Shown here piece after piece: positions 45,492-53,662 of a DNA stretch of 64,000 nucleotides. The position numbers and the translations under genes were made by a program. Each line of letters starts with the position of its first letter. Position 1 is the stretch's first letter. The stretch lies in the NCBI RefSeq assembly GCF_023716485.1, contig NZ_CP092418.1, positions 248,001 to 312,000 on the forward strand, written 5' to 3'. The notes below the pieces were generated by a model, which searched no databases, was not told the origin of the DNA, and saw only the letters and a program-made list of their open reading frames with translations. The stretch is from Microbulbifer variabilis. GTDB lineage: Bacteria > Pseudomonadota > Gammaproteobacteria > Pseudomonadales > Cellvibrionaceae.

Positions 45492-46145
45492 ATGACCTCT
45501 TCCGTTTCCGTTGCCAGCCGCTATAGCTTTGCTGAAGAGATTGCCAATAGCGTAACCCACGGTATCGGAGCCGTTCTGGCTATTGCTGGTTTGGGTGTTC
45601 TCACTGGTTTCGCCGCACTGCGTGGGGATGCCTGGCATATCGTCAGCTCCAGTGTCTATGCCTCCACCCTGATTCTTTGTTTCCTCGCCTCGACTCTTTA
45701 TCACGCCGTCAGCCATATAGGCGCCAAGGCGATATTGCGAACTCTGGATCACTCCTCAATTTTTCTGCTGATTGCCGGCACCTATACGCCCTTTACCCTA
45801 GTGACCCTACGCGGGCCCTGGGGTTGGTGGTTGTTTGGCATTATCTGGGGCTTGGCACTGTTGGGCCTGATTATCCAGTTCACTCCCTTGAAAAAGATCC
45901 GTGCACTGTCGATCACCCTCAGCGCCCTGATGGGCTGGGTGGTTATCGCTGCAATCAAGCCCCTGGCGAATAGTCTTGAGACCGGTGGTCTATGGCTGTT
46001 GGTGCTGGGGGGCCTCTGTTATACCGGCGGTATTGCCTTTTATTTGTGGCGTAGCCTGCGTTTTCACCACGCTATCTGGCACCTATTTGTGCTGGCTGGC
46101 GGTATTTTGCATTTCTTCGCCGTACTCTTTTACGTCATTCCCTGA
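45492..46145 (+). CDS. Hemolysin III / PAQR-family membrane protein
   Basis: Seven-transmembrane inner-membrane protein of 217 aa. The ATG at 45492 is preferred because MTSSVSVASRYSFAEEIANSV matches the family start; the upstream extension lies in the hairpin region. Conserved PAQR residues are seen in EEIANSVTHGIG, STLYHAVSH, LDHSSIFLLIAGTYTPF and the C-terminal HHAIWHLFVLAGGILHF. The conserved Ser, His and Asp residues suggest a metal-dependent hydrolase of the CREST superfamily. Despite the family name, I see no evidence that it is a secreted toxin. Confidence 0.9.
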   Translation: MTSSVSVASRYSFAEEIANSVTHGIGAVLAIAGLGVLTGFAALRGDAWHIVSSSVYASTLILCFLASTLYHAVSHIGAKAILRTLDHSSIFLLIAGTYTPFTLVTLRGPWGWWLFGIIWGLALLGLIIQFTPLKKIRALSITLSALMGWVVIAAIKPLANSLETGGLWLLVLGGLCYTGGIAFYLWRSLRFHHAIWHLFVLAGGILHFFAVLFYVIP

Positions 46146-46315
46146 TTTTGTGGCCCTGGTCACAGGGCCTCGCCATCACCAGAACTTCCTTTCGACTCCA
46201 CTGTCCCCATTAATGACGGATCAAGCGGATGACACCATTGGAGAAATCCGCCTTCCGGAAGAGAGAGGCTCGTTCTAACCTTGTGCGAGCGAAATGTCGT
46301 GTCAAAGGTACTCCC

Positions 46316-47536
46316 ATGCCCAAATTGCAACGCTTCCCCGCACTGCTCTATGTTCTTACCCTCTGTTTGACGTTATTCACTCTACAGGCTCAGGCAGCCG
46401 ATAAGCCGGACCCGGCTTTTGAAAAGTGGGTAAAGGAGTTCCGCCAAACGGCTGTTAAGAATGGGATTTCCCCTCAGGTTTACGACCAGGCCTTTAAAGG
46501 CATTACCTCTCCTGACCAGTGGGTGCTGGATAGAGCCAGTTACCAGCCGGAATTCAAGGCGCCGGTGTGGCAGTACTTCGACAACCGTGTGCAAAAGCGC
46601 GCTATCGAGCGGGGCAAGCGGGAAAAAGAGAAGATGCAGCCCTGGCTCGATAAAATCGAGAAGCGCTTTGGTGTGGACCCCAATATCCTACTGGCAATCT
46701 GGTCGGTGGAATCGAGCTTCGGAGGCATTCTTGGCAATGAGACGGTAATGCGCAGTGTAATCCGCTCTCTCGCGACCCTGGCCTATGCAGATCCCCAGCG
46801 CAAGAAGTTTGGTCGACAGCAGTTGTTGGCGGCACTGAAAATCCTGCAGGCCGGTGATGTTGAAGGTCAACACCTGCTTGGATCTTGGGCAGGAGCTATG
46901 GGTCATACGCAGTTTATCCCCACCAGTTACCAGGCTTATGCTGTAGACATCGACGGTGACGGCAAGCGTGATATTTGGAATTCGGTGCCGGATGCACTGG
47001 CTACCGCTGCCAATTTGCTTTCTAGTAATGGCTGGCAGAAAGGTAAGCCCTGGGGCTATGAGGTAACCATTCCCGCCAAGAAAATGCCGGGCGGCAAATT
47101 GACAGTTGCGGAGTGGGAAAAGCTCGGGGTCAAGCGCGCTAATGGTGAGCCCTTTCCAAGTAAGAAAGCGGTGGCGGAGCTGAAGCTGCCTGATGGGCGC
47201 AATGGTCCGGCATTTCTAGTCTTTAAGAATTTTTTTGTACTCAAGCGTTATAACAACTCCGATCGTTATGCTATAGCCATTGGTTTACTTTCGGATCGTA
47301 TTGGCGGCGGCGCGCCGCTGGTGAAAGACTGGAGCCGCCCTTTTACTCCCCTCGACGGCAGTCAAGTTGAACAGTTGCAAAAACTGCTGAAGCAGAAGGG
47401 TTTCTACAGTGGTGAGATCGATGGTAAAGCTGGTCCGGGAACCCGAAAAGCGATTAAGGCTTTTGAGAAGAGCGCCGGTGTGGAGGAGAAGGGCTTTCCC
47501 AGCAAAGAGGTATTGGAGTTACTTCAGAAACAGTAG
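46316..47536 (+). CDS. Secreted lytic murein transglycosylase (MltB family) with PG-binding domain
   Basis: Cleaves the MurNAc-GlcNAc bond of peptidoglycan to make 1,6-anhydro ends. The ATG at 46316 begins a signal peptide (residues about 1-25, ending AQAA). There is no lipobox Cys, so it is soluble or periplasmic rather than a lipoprotein like classic MltB. The 406-aa protein has an SLT_2 catalytic domain (about 30-330) with Glu132 in AIWSVESSFGG, and GAMGHTQFIPTSYQAYAVD. A C-terminal PG_binding_1 domain (about 345-405) has EQLQKLLKQKGFYSGEIDGK. The next gene converges only 7 bp away. Confidence 0.93.
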   Translation: MPKLQRFPALLYVLTLCLTLFTLQAQAADKPDPAFEKWVKEFRQTAVKNGISPQVYDQAFKGITSPDQWVLDRASYQPEFKAPVWQYFDNRVQKRAIERGKREKEKMQPWLDKIEKRFGVDPNILLAIWSVESSFGGILGNETVMRSVIRSLATLAYADPQRKKFGRQQLLAALKILQAGDVEGQHLLGSWAGAMGHTQFIPTSYQAYAVDIDGDGKRDIWNSVPDALATAANLLSSNGWQKGKPWGYEVTIPAKKMPGGKLTVAEWEKLGVKRANGEPFPSKKAVAELKLPDGRNGPAFLVFKNFFVLKRYNNSDRYAIAIGLLSDRIGGGAPLVKDWSRPFTPLDGSQVEQLQKLLKQKGFYSGEIDGKAGPGTRKAIKAFEKSAGVEEKGFPSKEVLELLQKQ

Positions 47537-47543
47537 GGCGCCT

Positions 47544-48566
47544 CTAAAAGTTCTCATCCGGTAGTAGGCTGTCCTGCAATAACTCGAGGTTTTCAACTAC
47601 CTCCTGGGGTTCATGGAAATAGGCGATGTGATACATCGCCTCGCCCTCCTGCACCAGTGGGATGTTCTGCTTGCCGATTATGATTCCCTCGCCATTACTG
47701 CGTACCTGGTCTAGTTCATTGCCATAGGGGTCGGCAACAGTGGCGAGGAGGTCACCTTCGTACACTTGATCACCAAGCGCTTTAAGGTGGGTGGCTATGC
47801 CGCTGTCGCCGGCTCTTAGCCAGCCACTGCTACGAGCGATAAAGGGCTCTATTAAGCTGCGTTTGCGCCTTACCGGGAGCATACCCAGATGCCTGAGAAC
47901 GTTAGTCACTCCTTTCAGCCCAGCGCGAATGCACAACTCATCAAAGCGCAGGGCTTCTCCTGCCTCATAAAGGAGGATTCTCACTCCCCGATCTGCGGCC
48001 GCCTGGCGTAGGGAGCCATCGCGAATCGATGCATTTAGCAATACCGGTACACCGAAAGCCTTGGCCATGGCACGGGTCACATCGTCGTCGAGATTGGCGC
48101 GTACCTGGGGAAGGTTACTGCGGTGGGCGGCTCCGGTATGTAGATCGATGCCGTAATCGCATTTGGCCACTATCTCACGCAGAAACACATGGGCCATACG
48201 CGCAGCCAGGGAGCCTTTGGCAGAACCGGGAAAGCTGCGATTGAGGTCGCGGCGATCGGGTAGGTAGCGGGTGTGCTGGAGCACACCATAGACATTGACC
48301 ATAGGTACGGCAATCAGGTTACCGCGAAGGGATTTTAGACTGCGGCTCTGAATCAAACGGCTGATGATTTCGATGCCGTTCAGCTCATCGCCGTGCACGG
48401 CCGCACAGACAAAAATCGTGGGACCCTCCCGTTTACCGCGCTGTACATAAACGGGTATGGCCATTTCTGTATTGGTGTAGAGGCTGACTACAGGCAGGTC
48501 TATATGGCGGGATTCCCCCTTGGCCACTGCGATACCGCCAATTTCAAAGTTCGGGGATTGTTGCAT
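47544..48566 (-). CDS. Succinylglutamate desuccinylase / aspartoacylase-family zinc hydrolase
   Basis: Zinc carboxypeptidase-fold amidohydrolase of 340 aa. The zinc motif HxxE is in AAVHGDELNGIE (residues about 54-65), and a third ligand His is in GIDLHTGA. The C-terminal domain with GDQVYEGDLLATVADPYG resembles the beta-barrel of M14-like AstE relatives. It is not in an arginine-degradation (ast) operon, so the substrate cannot be named from context. Similar stand-alone members are common in marine gammaproteobacteria. It starts 82 bp below the end of the Rhs gene on the same strand. Confidence 0.85.
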   Translation of the reverse strand: MQQSPNFEIGGIAVAKGESRHIDLPVVSLYTNTEMAIPVYVQRGKREGPTIFVCAAVHGDELNGIEIISRLIQSRSLKSLRGNLIAVPMVNVYGVLQHTRYLPDRRDLNRSFPGSAKGSLAARMAHVFLREIVAKCDYGIDLHTGAAHRSNLPQVRANLDDDVTRAMAKAFGVPVLLNASIRDGSLRQAAADRGVRILLYEAGEALRFDELCIRAGLKGVTNVLRHLGMLPVRRKRSLIEPFIARSSGWLRAGDSGIATHLKALGDQVYEGDLLATVADPYGNELDQVRSNGEGIIIGKQNIPLVQEGEAMYHIAYFHEPQEVVENLELLQDSLLPDENF

Positions 48567-48648
48567 GGTTACGTTCGCAATTGAGAGCTCTAAGTTTAGG
48601 GAATAGAGCAGGCCAGGGTGGGCCCCGATGAGGGGCGCCAGTAGGATT

Positions 48649-51600
48649 TTAGAGCCTGATTAGCGGCATATTGGACGTAGTGTGAGAGAAAATCCTTGAG
48701 CCGTTCAGCCACATTTGCAGGGCGGGATTCCAATATCCGGAAGTGGTGTACCACAGGCCAGTCTCAATATCGGCGATCAAGCCGATACCGCGCCAGGGGC
48801 CAGGAGTTTGTCCAAAAGCTCGGCCATTTCTGTCCTCGACATCTTTTCCCTGAGACCATTGCACCGTGCCCTGTGCGTCGAAAATAGCCAGCGGTTTTCC
48901 CTGTGAGTCAGTGTGATAGTACTCACAACGGCCGGAGCTCCAGTGGCAGAGTACGGATCCGTTTAAGGGGTGTGTTATCCAATGGCCAATGCCGCGGGAT
49001 TTACCATCGATCTGGTGTGCTTCAGCCCAGATACCCAGGCCACTCCAACTGCTAGTGACCCGGCGCTGGCGTGACGATTTGCGATGGGTGCAGGTTTTAC
49101 TCAGACGGCGCCCGAACGGGTCATAGCGGAAATGAGTTTTAAAATCGCCGCATTCTGCGGTGCTCATCAGCCCCCAACCGTCGTACTGGTATTGATAATC
49201 TCTGCGCCCGGGAATTTGCCGCTCGGCGACCACGTTGCCGCGCTTATCCCTGTCAATTTGTGCCTGGGGAAACCCGGTCTGGCGTATTGGAGTAGTGAGC
49301 TGTAGCGGGGGGCACTTATCGAATTGCCAAGCGAGGGCGAGTCCACTTTCCAGACTAAAAGGGCTTCCAAACCGATGTTTGACTGTACTGCGCACTTCTC
49401 CCTGAATATGAATAGTGTTTTGCTCTTTGAACTCACTGCGTAGCACCGGCTCGCCATTGGCATCCACACCGTAAAGCGCGCCACAGGGTGTGAGCGTGTA
49501 GGCCAAGTCGAGGTTGTCGGAGCTGGCGCTTCTCAACCAGCCGCGTGAATCGTACTGATACCTCAGGCTGAAATCGCGCACGTCACTGCTGTCGTGGTTC
49601 TCGGCGATAACCCGGTTGCGTCGGTCGTATTTAAAACGGACAGATGAATGTAAATTGTTAGCTTGAATCAGGCGTTTTTCAGTATCGTAATGGAACTCAT
49701 TAATTTGGCCATTATTATTGCGTATGCTGGCGAGGGTGCCTCTGTCGTAATAGTGGAAGTACCAACGGCAGTCGTTATCACAGTATTCACTCAGGCTGCC
49801 ATCAACGCTGTAGTTCCAAGTGAGTTGGCGCTCGTCCGGGGTGCGGTGGCTGATCAGTTGGCCGAGTCCATCATATTGCCAGCAGTAATCTCCGGAGGGG
49901 GTTTGCAGCTGGGTCAACTGGCCCTGGGTATTGTGGTGTAAAGCCCATTGGTTGCCATCGGCGAAATGTATCTGGCAAATACGGCCGCAGCTATCGTAGT
50001 CCCACTGCAAGCTTTGGCTGTTACTGGCATGGATGGCGTGGGGTTGGCCACGCTCGCAGTAATCGATTCCATATTGGTAGCTGCCTATGTGGGACTCGCG
50101 TAATTCGCCGGTGGGGCCATAGCGCCACTCACGCCAAGTTTCCCCATTGACGACCAGCGTGGTCATGCGCTGCCAGTGATCGTATTCGAAACCCCACTGC
50201 TTTTCCCCTCGGCGAACCGTTTGTAACTGCCCCTGGCCATCCCAGGTAAACTCAATGCAGCCGCCCTCGGGATCTGTAATTTGCGAGAGCAAACCGCGAT
50301 CGCTATAGAGCAATTTCCACTCTTGCTGTTCCGGGTCGATAATTGCCTGTGGCCGTCCCTTGTCGCTGTAAGTGAACAGCCATGATTGTTGTTCACTTAA
50401 CTGTACTGCCTGTGGGTAGCCGTCTTCACTGTATAAATAACGCTTGCTGTTGCTCCCTTCGGTGATGCGCCGCAAGCGGCCAAATTCATCGTAGCGGAAG
50501 AAGGTATGCTGTCCATCGGCATTAATCTGCTGGCATAGATTCCCGTAGCAGTCGTAGAGCCAGCTTTTTTGCCGCTGCCCTTGACGCTCTTTGGTGAGCT
50601 GGCCGAACTGGTTGAAGTGCAGCTGTTGTGGAGTTCGATCAGTATTTTCTACCTGGCAATTCCCACGGTTGTGTTGCCAGGTTAATAATGTTTCCGATTC
50701 CTCTTGTATCAGCCTGTGGCAGTGCCCTTGCAGGTCGTATTCAAATTGACGCTTGCCATTCACACCGCTGTGCGCTTGCACAAGCAATAAATCGTGATAG
50801 TGATAGCTCTCCAGATCGTGGTTACTGTGGACTTCGGTTAGTAGACCGCCCTGGAATTCATAGCTGCACAGATTGCGCTGATCGTCGGGAGCGTGGTTAT
50901 TCATCAGTTTGGTAAGGCGCCCGCCGCGGCTTTCGAAGTCGAGTACCCGCCCCCAGGAGCTGACAATTTTTCTGGGTAACCCTTCGCTGTAATCAATGGT
51001 TAGGGAATTGCCGAACTGATCTCGAATCTCGGTAAGCGGGAGTGCACTGTTGACTCCATCTGCGCGAAAAATTTTATCGGGCTCATTAAAGGTGGAGAGT
51101 CGATAGCTGTGCAGACTCTGCCGGAATAGCAGCAGTCGTTCGAAGCGGTTATAACAGCCGTGCCCAATCGCGGGTAACTGGAATTGAATCTTGCGGCCTT
51201 CGGCATTAAACAGTTCTACTTGGTTATCCTGCACCAGTAACTGTTCGCTCAGCGAATGACGCCAGCCAGCTCCAATTCCACTGTCTTCATCGATACTAGA
51301 GCGGTAGTATCGTTTCCAAGAAAATGGCAGTGGCCCCGGTATTGTGAGGTCCACACATTCGAAATTCAGTTCGCCGGTTGCAATGATTACCTGTTCGTGT
51401 ACCCGACGGCACCGGCTAAGAGCGGGGACATGAGTCCCCAGTGGGTTGGCACCGGGAGTATTAATAAATTGAACTGGGCCCTCATTGACTCCGGGTAACA
51501 GCTCGACTTCAGGTGCAGCTGAAATTGTATAGGTGTTGACCTCGACAGTAGGTGGTTCTGGCCACAGAGGTCGGTGGTGGCCGTCAGTAATTTGGGCCTC

Positions 51601-51729
51601 GGGAAGTTCTTCAATAGCCTCCACCCAGCGATAGGCTGACGCAGGATTTCCCTGGGGGAAGGTGGCTGTGGAGGGGCTTAAGACTTTGAGCAGGTTGGGG
51701 ACCAGCTGGGTGAGACGTTCCGGTGTCAT
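48649..51729 (-). CDS. Rhs-family protein lacking a C-terminal toxin tip
   Basis: YD-repeat protein of 1026 aa, presumably T6SS-linked. No signal peptide and no PAAR domain are seen. A DUF6531-like entry lies at about 100-190 (LTIPGPLPFSWKRYYRSS), followed by many YD-type repeats (for example YDEFGRLRRI, YDSCGRICQI, YDGLGQLISH, YDRRNRVIAE, YDPFGRRLSK). The end of the core is recognisable (CEYYHTDSQGKPLAIFDAQG, then ETGLWYTTSGYWNPALQMW). The usual DPIGLxGG cleavage signature is missing, and the protein stops about 20 residues later with GSRIFSHTTSNM. No toxin domain and no immunity gene follow. It starts 23 bp after the PP2C gene, so the two are probably co-transcribed. Confidence 0.88.
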   Translation of the reverse strand: MTPERLTQLVPNLLKVLSPSTATFPQGNPASAYRWVEAIEELPEAQITDGHHRPLWPEPPTVEVNTYTISAAPEVELLPGVNEGPVQFINTPGANPLGTHVPALSRCRRVHEQVIIATGELNFECVDLTIPGPLPFSWKRYYRSSIDEDSGIGAGWRHSLSEQLLVQDNQVELFNAEGRKIQFQLPAIGHGCYNRFERLLLFRQSLHSYRLSTFNEPDKIFRADGVNSALPLTEIRDQFGNSLTIDYSEGLPRKIVSSWGRVLDFESRGGRLTKLMNNHAPDDQRNLCSYEFQGGLLTEVHSNHDLESYHYHDLLLVQAHSGVNGKRQFEYDLQGHCHRLIQEESETLLTWQHNRGNCQVENTDRTPQQLHFNQFGQLTKERQGQRQKSWLYDCYGNLCQQINADGQHTFFRYDEFGRLRRITEGSNSKRYLYSEDGYPQAVQLSEQQSWLFTYSDKGRPQAIIDPEQQEWKLLYSDRGLLSQITDPEGGCIEFTWDGQGQLQTVRRGEKQWGFEYDHWQRMTTLVVNGETWREWRYGPTGELRESHIGSYQYGIDYCERGQPHAIHASNSQSLQWDYDSCGRICQIHFADGNQWALHHNTQGQLTQLQTPSGDYCWQYDGLGQLISHRTPDERQLTWNYSVDGSLSEYCDNDCRWYFHYYDRGTLASIRNNNGQINEFHYDTEKRLIQANNLHSSVRFKYDRRNRVIAENHDSSDVRDFSLRYQYDSRGWLRSASSDNLDLAYTLTPCGALYGVDANGEPVLRSEFKEQNTIHIQGEVRSTVKHRFGSPFSLESGLALAWQFDKCPPLQLTTPIRQTGFPQAQIDRDKRGNVVAERQIPGRRDYQYQYDGWGLMSTAECGDFKTHFRYDPFGRRLSKTCTHRKSSRQRRVTSSWSGLGIWAEAHQIDGKSRGIGHWITHPLNGSVLCHWSSGRCEYYHTDSQGKPLAIFDAQGTVQWSQGKDVEDRNGRAFGQTPGPWRGIGLIADIETGLWYTTSGYWNPALQMWLNGSRIFSHTTSNMPLIRL

Positions 51730-51752
51730 TCTTCAGCTTCCGGCAAACAGTT

Positions 51753-52616
51753 TTATCGTTGCGCTTTTCTGATAGTTACATCTGGTGATTTTGGTCTTTG
51801 GGTTGCGCTCTGCTCTTGTGCGAGTATCTGCGCTGCGGGTTGGGAGGAGTATTCAAGAATACCCGCACTAATATTGTCGCGCCCTCCCATTCTGTTGGCA
51901 TCATCAATAAAGCGATAAACACACTCCAGAGCAGGGCGGTGAGTGGCAAGCACTCGCTCAATCGCATGATCGTCCAGATATTCAGTTAAGCCATCAGTGC
52001 AGAGTAATAGCAAAGCGTTCTCTGTTAATTTCCAGCTATTAATTTCTGCTTCTACAGAATTGGAAACGCCCAAAGCGCGGGTTATGTGATTTCGTACACT
52101 GGACTGCTGTGCCTGCTCCTCGCTTATTTGACCACTGTCTATCATTTCCTGAACAACACTGTGATCGCGTGTAAGGCGCTGTAAGCCGAAGTTATTCCAT
52201 AGATAAGCGCGAGAATCACCAATATGCGCGACGATCAGGAAATCGTGCCACATAACAGCGACAACAATTGTTGTTCCCATTTTTGCAAAATGCGGGTTGG
52301 TATTTTTTGTGTTTAGGAGGGCGTTGTTGGCACTGTTGATAGCGTCGATCAAAGTCGCGCGTAAAATCAATTGTTGTTGCTCGGGTGTGCAGGAGAGAAA
52401 GGTATGTTTTAAAAGATCTTCTAAATGGAATTGAACGGTTTCTGCCGCTATTTTGCTAGCTGTGGCACCGCCTGTGTATCCCCCCATACCATCCGCTATC
52501 ACGATATAGGCGAAAGGTTGGTCGGCGCTGGCATACCAGCGAATACTATCCTCGTTTTCCTCGCGAACTTGACCAATGTCAGTGCGTCCGTTGACCGCCA
52601 GACTTATCTGATCCAT
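51753..52616 (-). CDS. PP2C-type serine/threonine phosphatase (T6SS-associated, PppA/Stp1-like)
   Basis: Metal-dependent phosphatase of 287 aa, probably reversing phosphorylation by a T6SS Thr kinase of the PpkA type. Catalytic motifs are in order: DIGQVREENEDS (metal-binding Glu-Asp), VIADGMGGYTGGATAS, VAHIGDSRAYLW, LLLCTDGLTEYL and GRDNISAGI. A short Ser/Gln/Pro tail follows the catalytic domain. It is transcribed away from the plus-strand T6SS genes and is followed by the rhs gene. In P. aeruginosa the PP2C PppA acts on the FHA protein. The FHA gene here makes the same role plausible, but the kinase is not in the window. Confidence 0.92.
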   Translation of the reverse strand: MDQISLAVNGRTDIGQVREENEDSIRWYASADQPFAYIVIADGMGGYTGGATASKIAAETVQFHLEDLLKHTFLSCTPEQQQLILRATLIDAINSANNALLNTKNTNPHFAKMGTTIVVAVMWHDFLIVAHIGDSRAYLWNNFGLQRLTRDHSVVQEMIDSGQISEEQAQQSSVRNHITRALGVSNSVEAEINSWKLTENALLLLCTDGLTEYLDDHAIERVLATHRPALECVYRFIDDANRMGGRDNISAGILEYSSQPAAQILAQEQSATQRPKSPDVTIRKAQR

Positions 52617-52806
52617 GTCTGGTGCAACTCCCCTTTATTTAAATAGCAACAAAATGCAGCGTAACATGATTACAACCACTAACCAGAGTTCATGTTAACT
52701 TGGCAGTAGACTAAGTTTGAAATTTTTTTCCCTGATTTGCGATAATAAAACCTTTATTCATCACTAGAAAGGCATTGCGCCTTATAAAAAAGGATTTGCT
52801 GGCAAA
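52617..52806. other. AT-rich divergent intergenic region of the T6SS locus
   Basis: 190 bp between the PP2C gene (minus) and the transposase-like gene (plus), visibly richer in A and T than the flanks. It holds the candidate plus-strand promoter at 52717-52746. A run of seven T lies at 52723-52729. I see no ORF and no clear transposon ends. Confidence 0.6.
52717..52746 (+). promoter_or_regulatory. Candidate promoter for the T6SS plus-strand genes
   Basis: TTGAAA (52717-52722) and GATAAT (52741-52746) are 18 bp apart, with TGC directly before the -10, as in extended -10 promoters. It lies 60 bp before the transposase-like start codon. Confidence 0.5.
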
Positions 52807-53526
52807 ATGCCTCGTTTGCCCAGGCTCAATCTAATAGATATCCCTCAGCATATTGTGCAAGTTGGTCACAATAATTTGCCGTGCTTCTTTGATGAGGAGG
52901 ATTATCAATATTATTTGATTAGTTTGCGCAATGCTGCTGATCAGTACCATGTGGATGTGCATGCATACGTCCTGCTGCCCAATATGATTCAGATTATTGC
53001 CACCCCGAGGGTTCCGGATGGCATACCTTCAATGATGCAATCTCTAGGGCGTCGTTACGTACAGTTTGTCAATCACCGTTACAAGCGTTCCGGCACCATT
53101 TGGCGAGGGCGTTATAAATCCAGCTTGATTGACTCCGATGCCTACCTGCTGACCTGCTACCGCTATGTGGAACTGCGCCCTCTTTATTTGGGACTTGCTG
53201 ACTCACTGGGAAATTATCAGTGGTCAAGTTTCAATCATCATGTAAACACTAAGCATGATAATTTGATTAAAGATCATCGTTTATATACCGACTTGGGTGA
53301 AAATGCCGGGCAACGTGCACAGGCTTATCGCCAGCTTTTTCGCTATAGCTTTGATAGCCGGCTACTGGATTACATTGCTGAAACCATTAAGTTGGGGCAT
53401 GTTCTGGGTGGAGATGCTTTTAAAGATAAGATTGAACAAATCGCCAATCAGAGGGTTCGTCCGCTGAAAAGGGGACGACCAAGAAAGTCGAATAAAATCG
53501 AAAAACAAGTAGTGGAAACCAAATAG
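52807..53526 (+). CDS. Y1/REP-associated transposase homologue with lost HUH motif
   Basis: A 239-aa relative of REP-associated tyrosine transposases (RayT, Y1_Tnp). The family framework is clear: MPRLPRLNLIDIPQHIVQVGHN at the start (split here as LPRLNLIDIPQHIVQ plus VGHN), VDVHAYVLLPN, LGRRYVQFVNHRYKRSGTIW, GRYKSSLIDSDAYLL and CYRYVELRPL. The metal-binding HUH, normally NHVHLL, reads NMIQII here (Asn59, Met60, Ile61, Gln62), so both histidines are gone. Strand transfer is therefore unlikely. The C-terminus is basic with KRGRPRK (221-227), an AT-hook-like core. No flanking terminal repeats or REP palindromes were recognised. It lies among T6SS genes with a candidate promoter upstream; a DNA-binding or regulatory role is only inferred. 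Confidence 0.85.
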   Translation: MPRLPRLNLIDIPQHIVQVGHNNLPCFFDEEDYQYYLISLRNAADQYHVDVHAYVLLPNMIQIIATPRVPDGIPSMMQSLGRRYVQFVNHRYKRSGTIWRGRYKSSLIDSDAYLLTCYRYVELRPLYLGLADSLGNYQWSSFNHHVNTKHDNLIKDHRLYTDLGENAGQRAQAYRQLFRYSFDSRLLDYIAETIKLGHVLGGDAFKDKIEQIANQRVRPLKRGRPRKSNKIEKQVVETK

Positions 53527-53532
53527 ATAAAA

Positions 53533-53578
53533 ACGCATGATGAGTACAAGAGGTTTCGTTGTGCTGCGTATTTTTTTT
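53533..53578 (+). terminator. Weak terminator candidate after the transposase-like gene
   Basis: ACGCA (53533-53537) can pair with TGCGT (53565-53569) across a long loop, and eight T residues follow at 53571-53578. The short stem and long loop make this uncertain. Confidence 0.25.
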
Positions 53579-53662
53579 ACCTGTGGATAATTAACTGTGA
53601 GCAAAGCCACTATAGCTGCCGGATTTCAAATCCACGGCGATAAAAATAAAAAGGAAGAAACC

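Noticed and set aside
45492..46145. Hemolysin toxin or virulence factor
   Set aside because: The hemolysin III name is historical; the sequence is a seven-helix PAQR-family membrane protein without secretion features.
52807..53526. Active insertion sequence
   Set aside because: No terminal inverted repeats, target-site duplication or flanking REP palindromes were found, and the catalytic HUH is missing; treated as a domesticated homologue.
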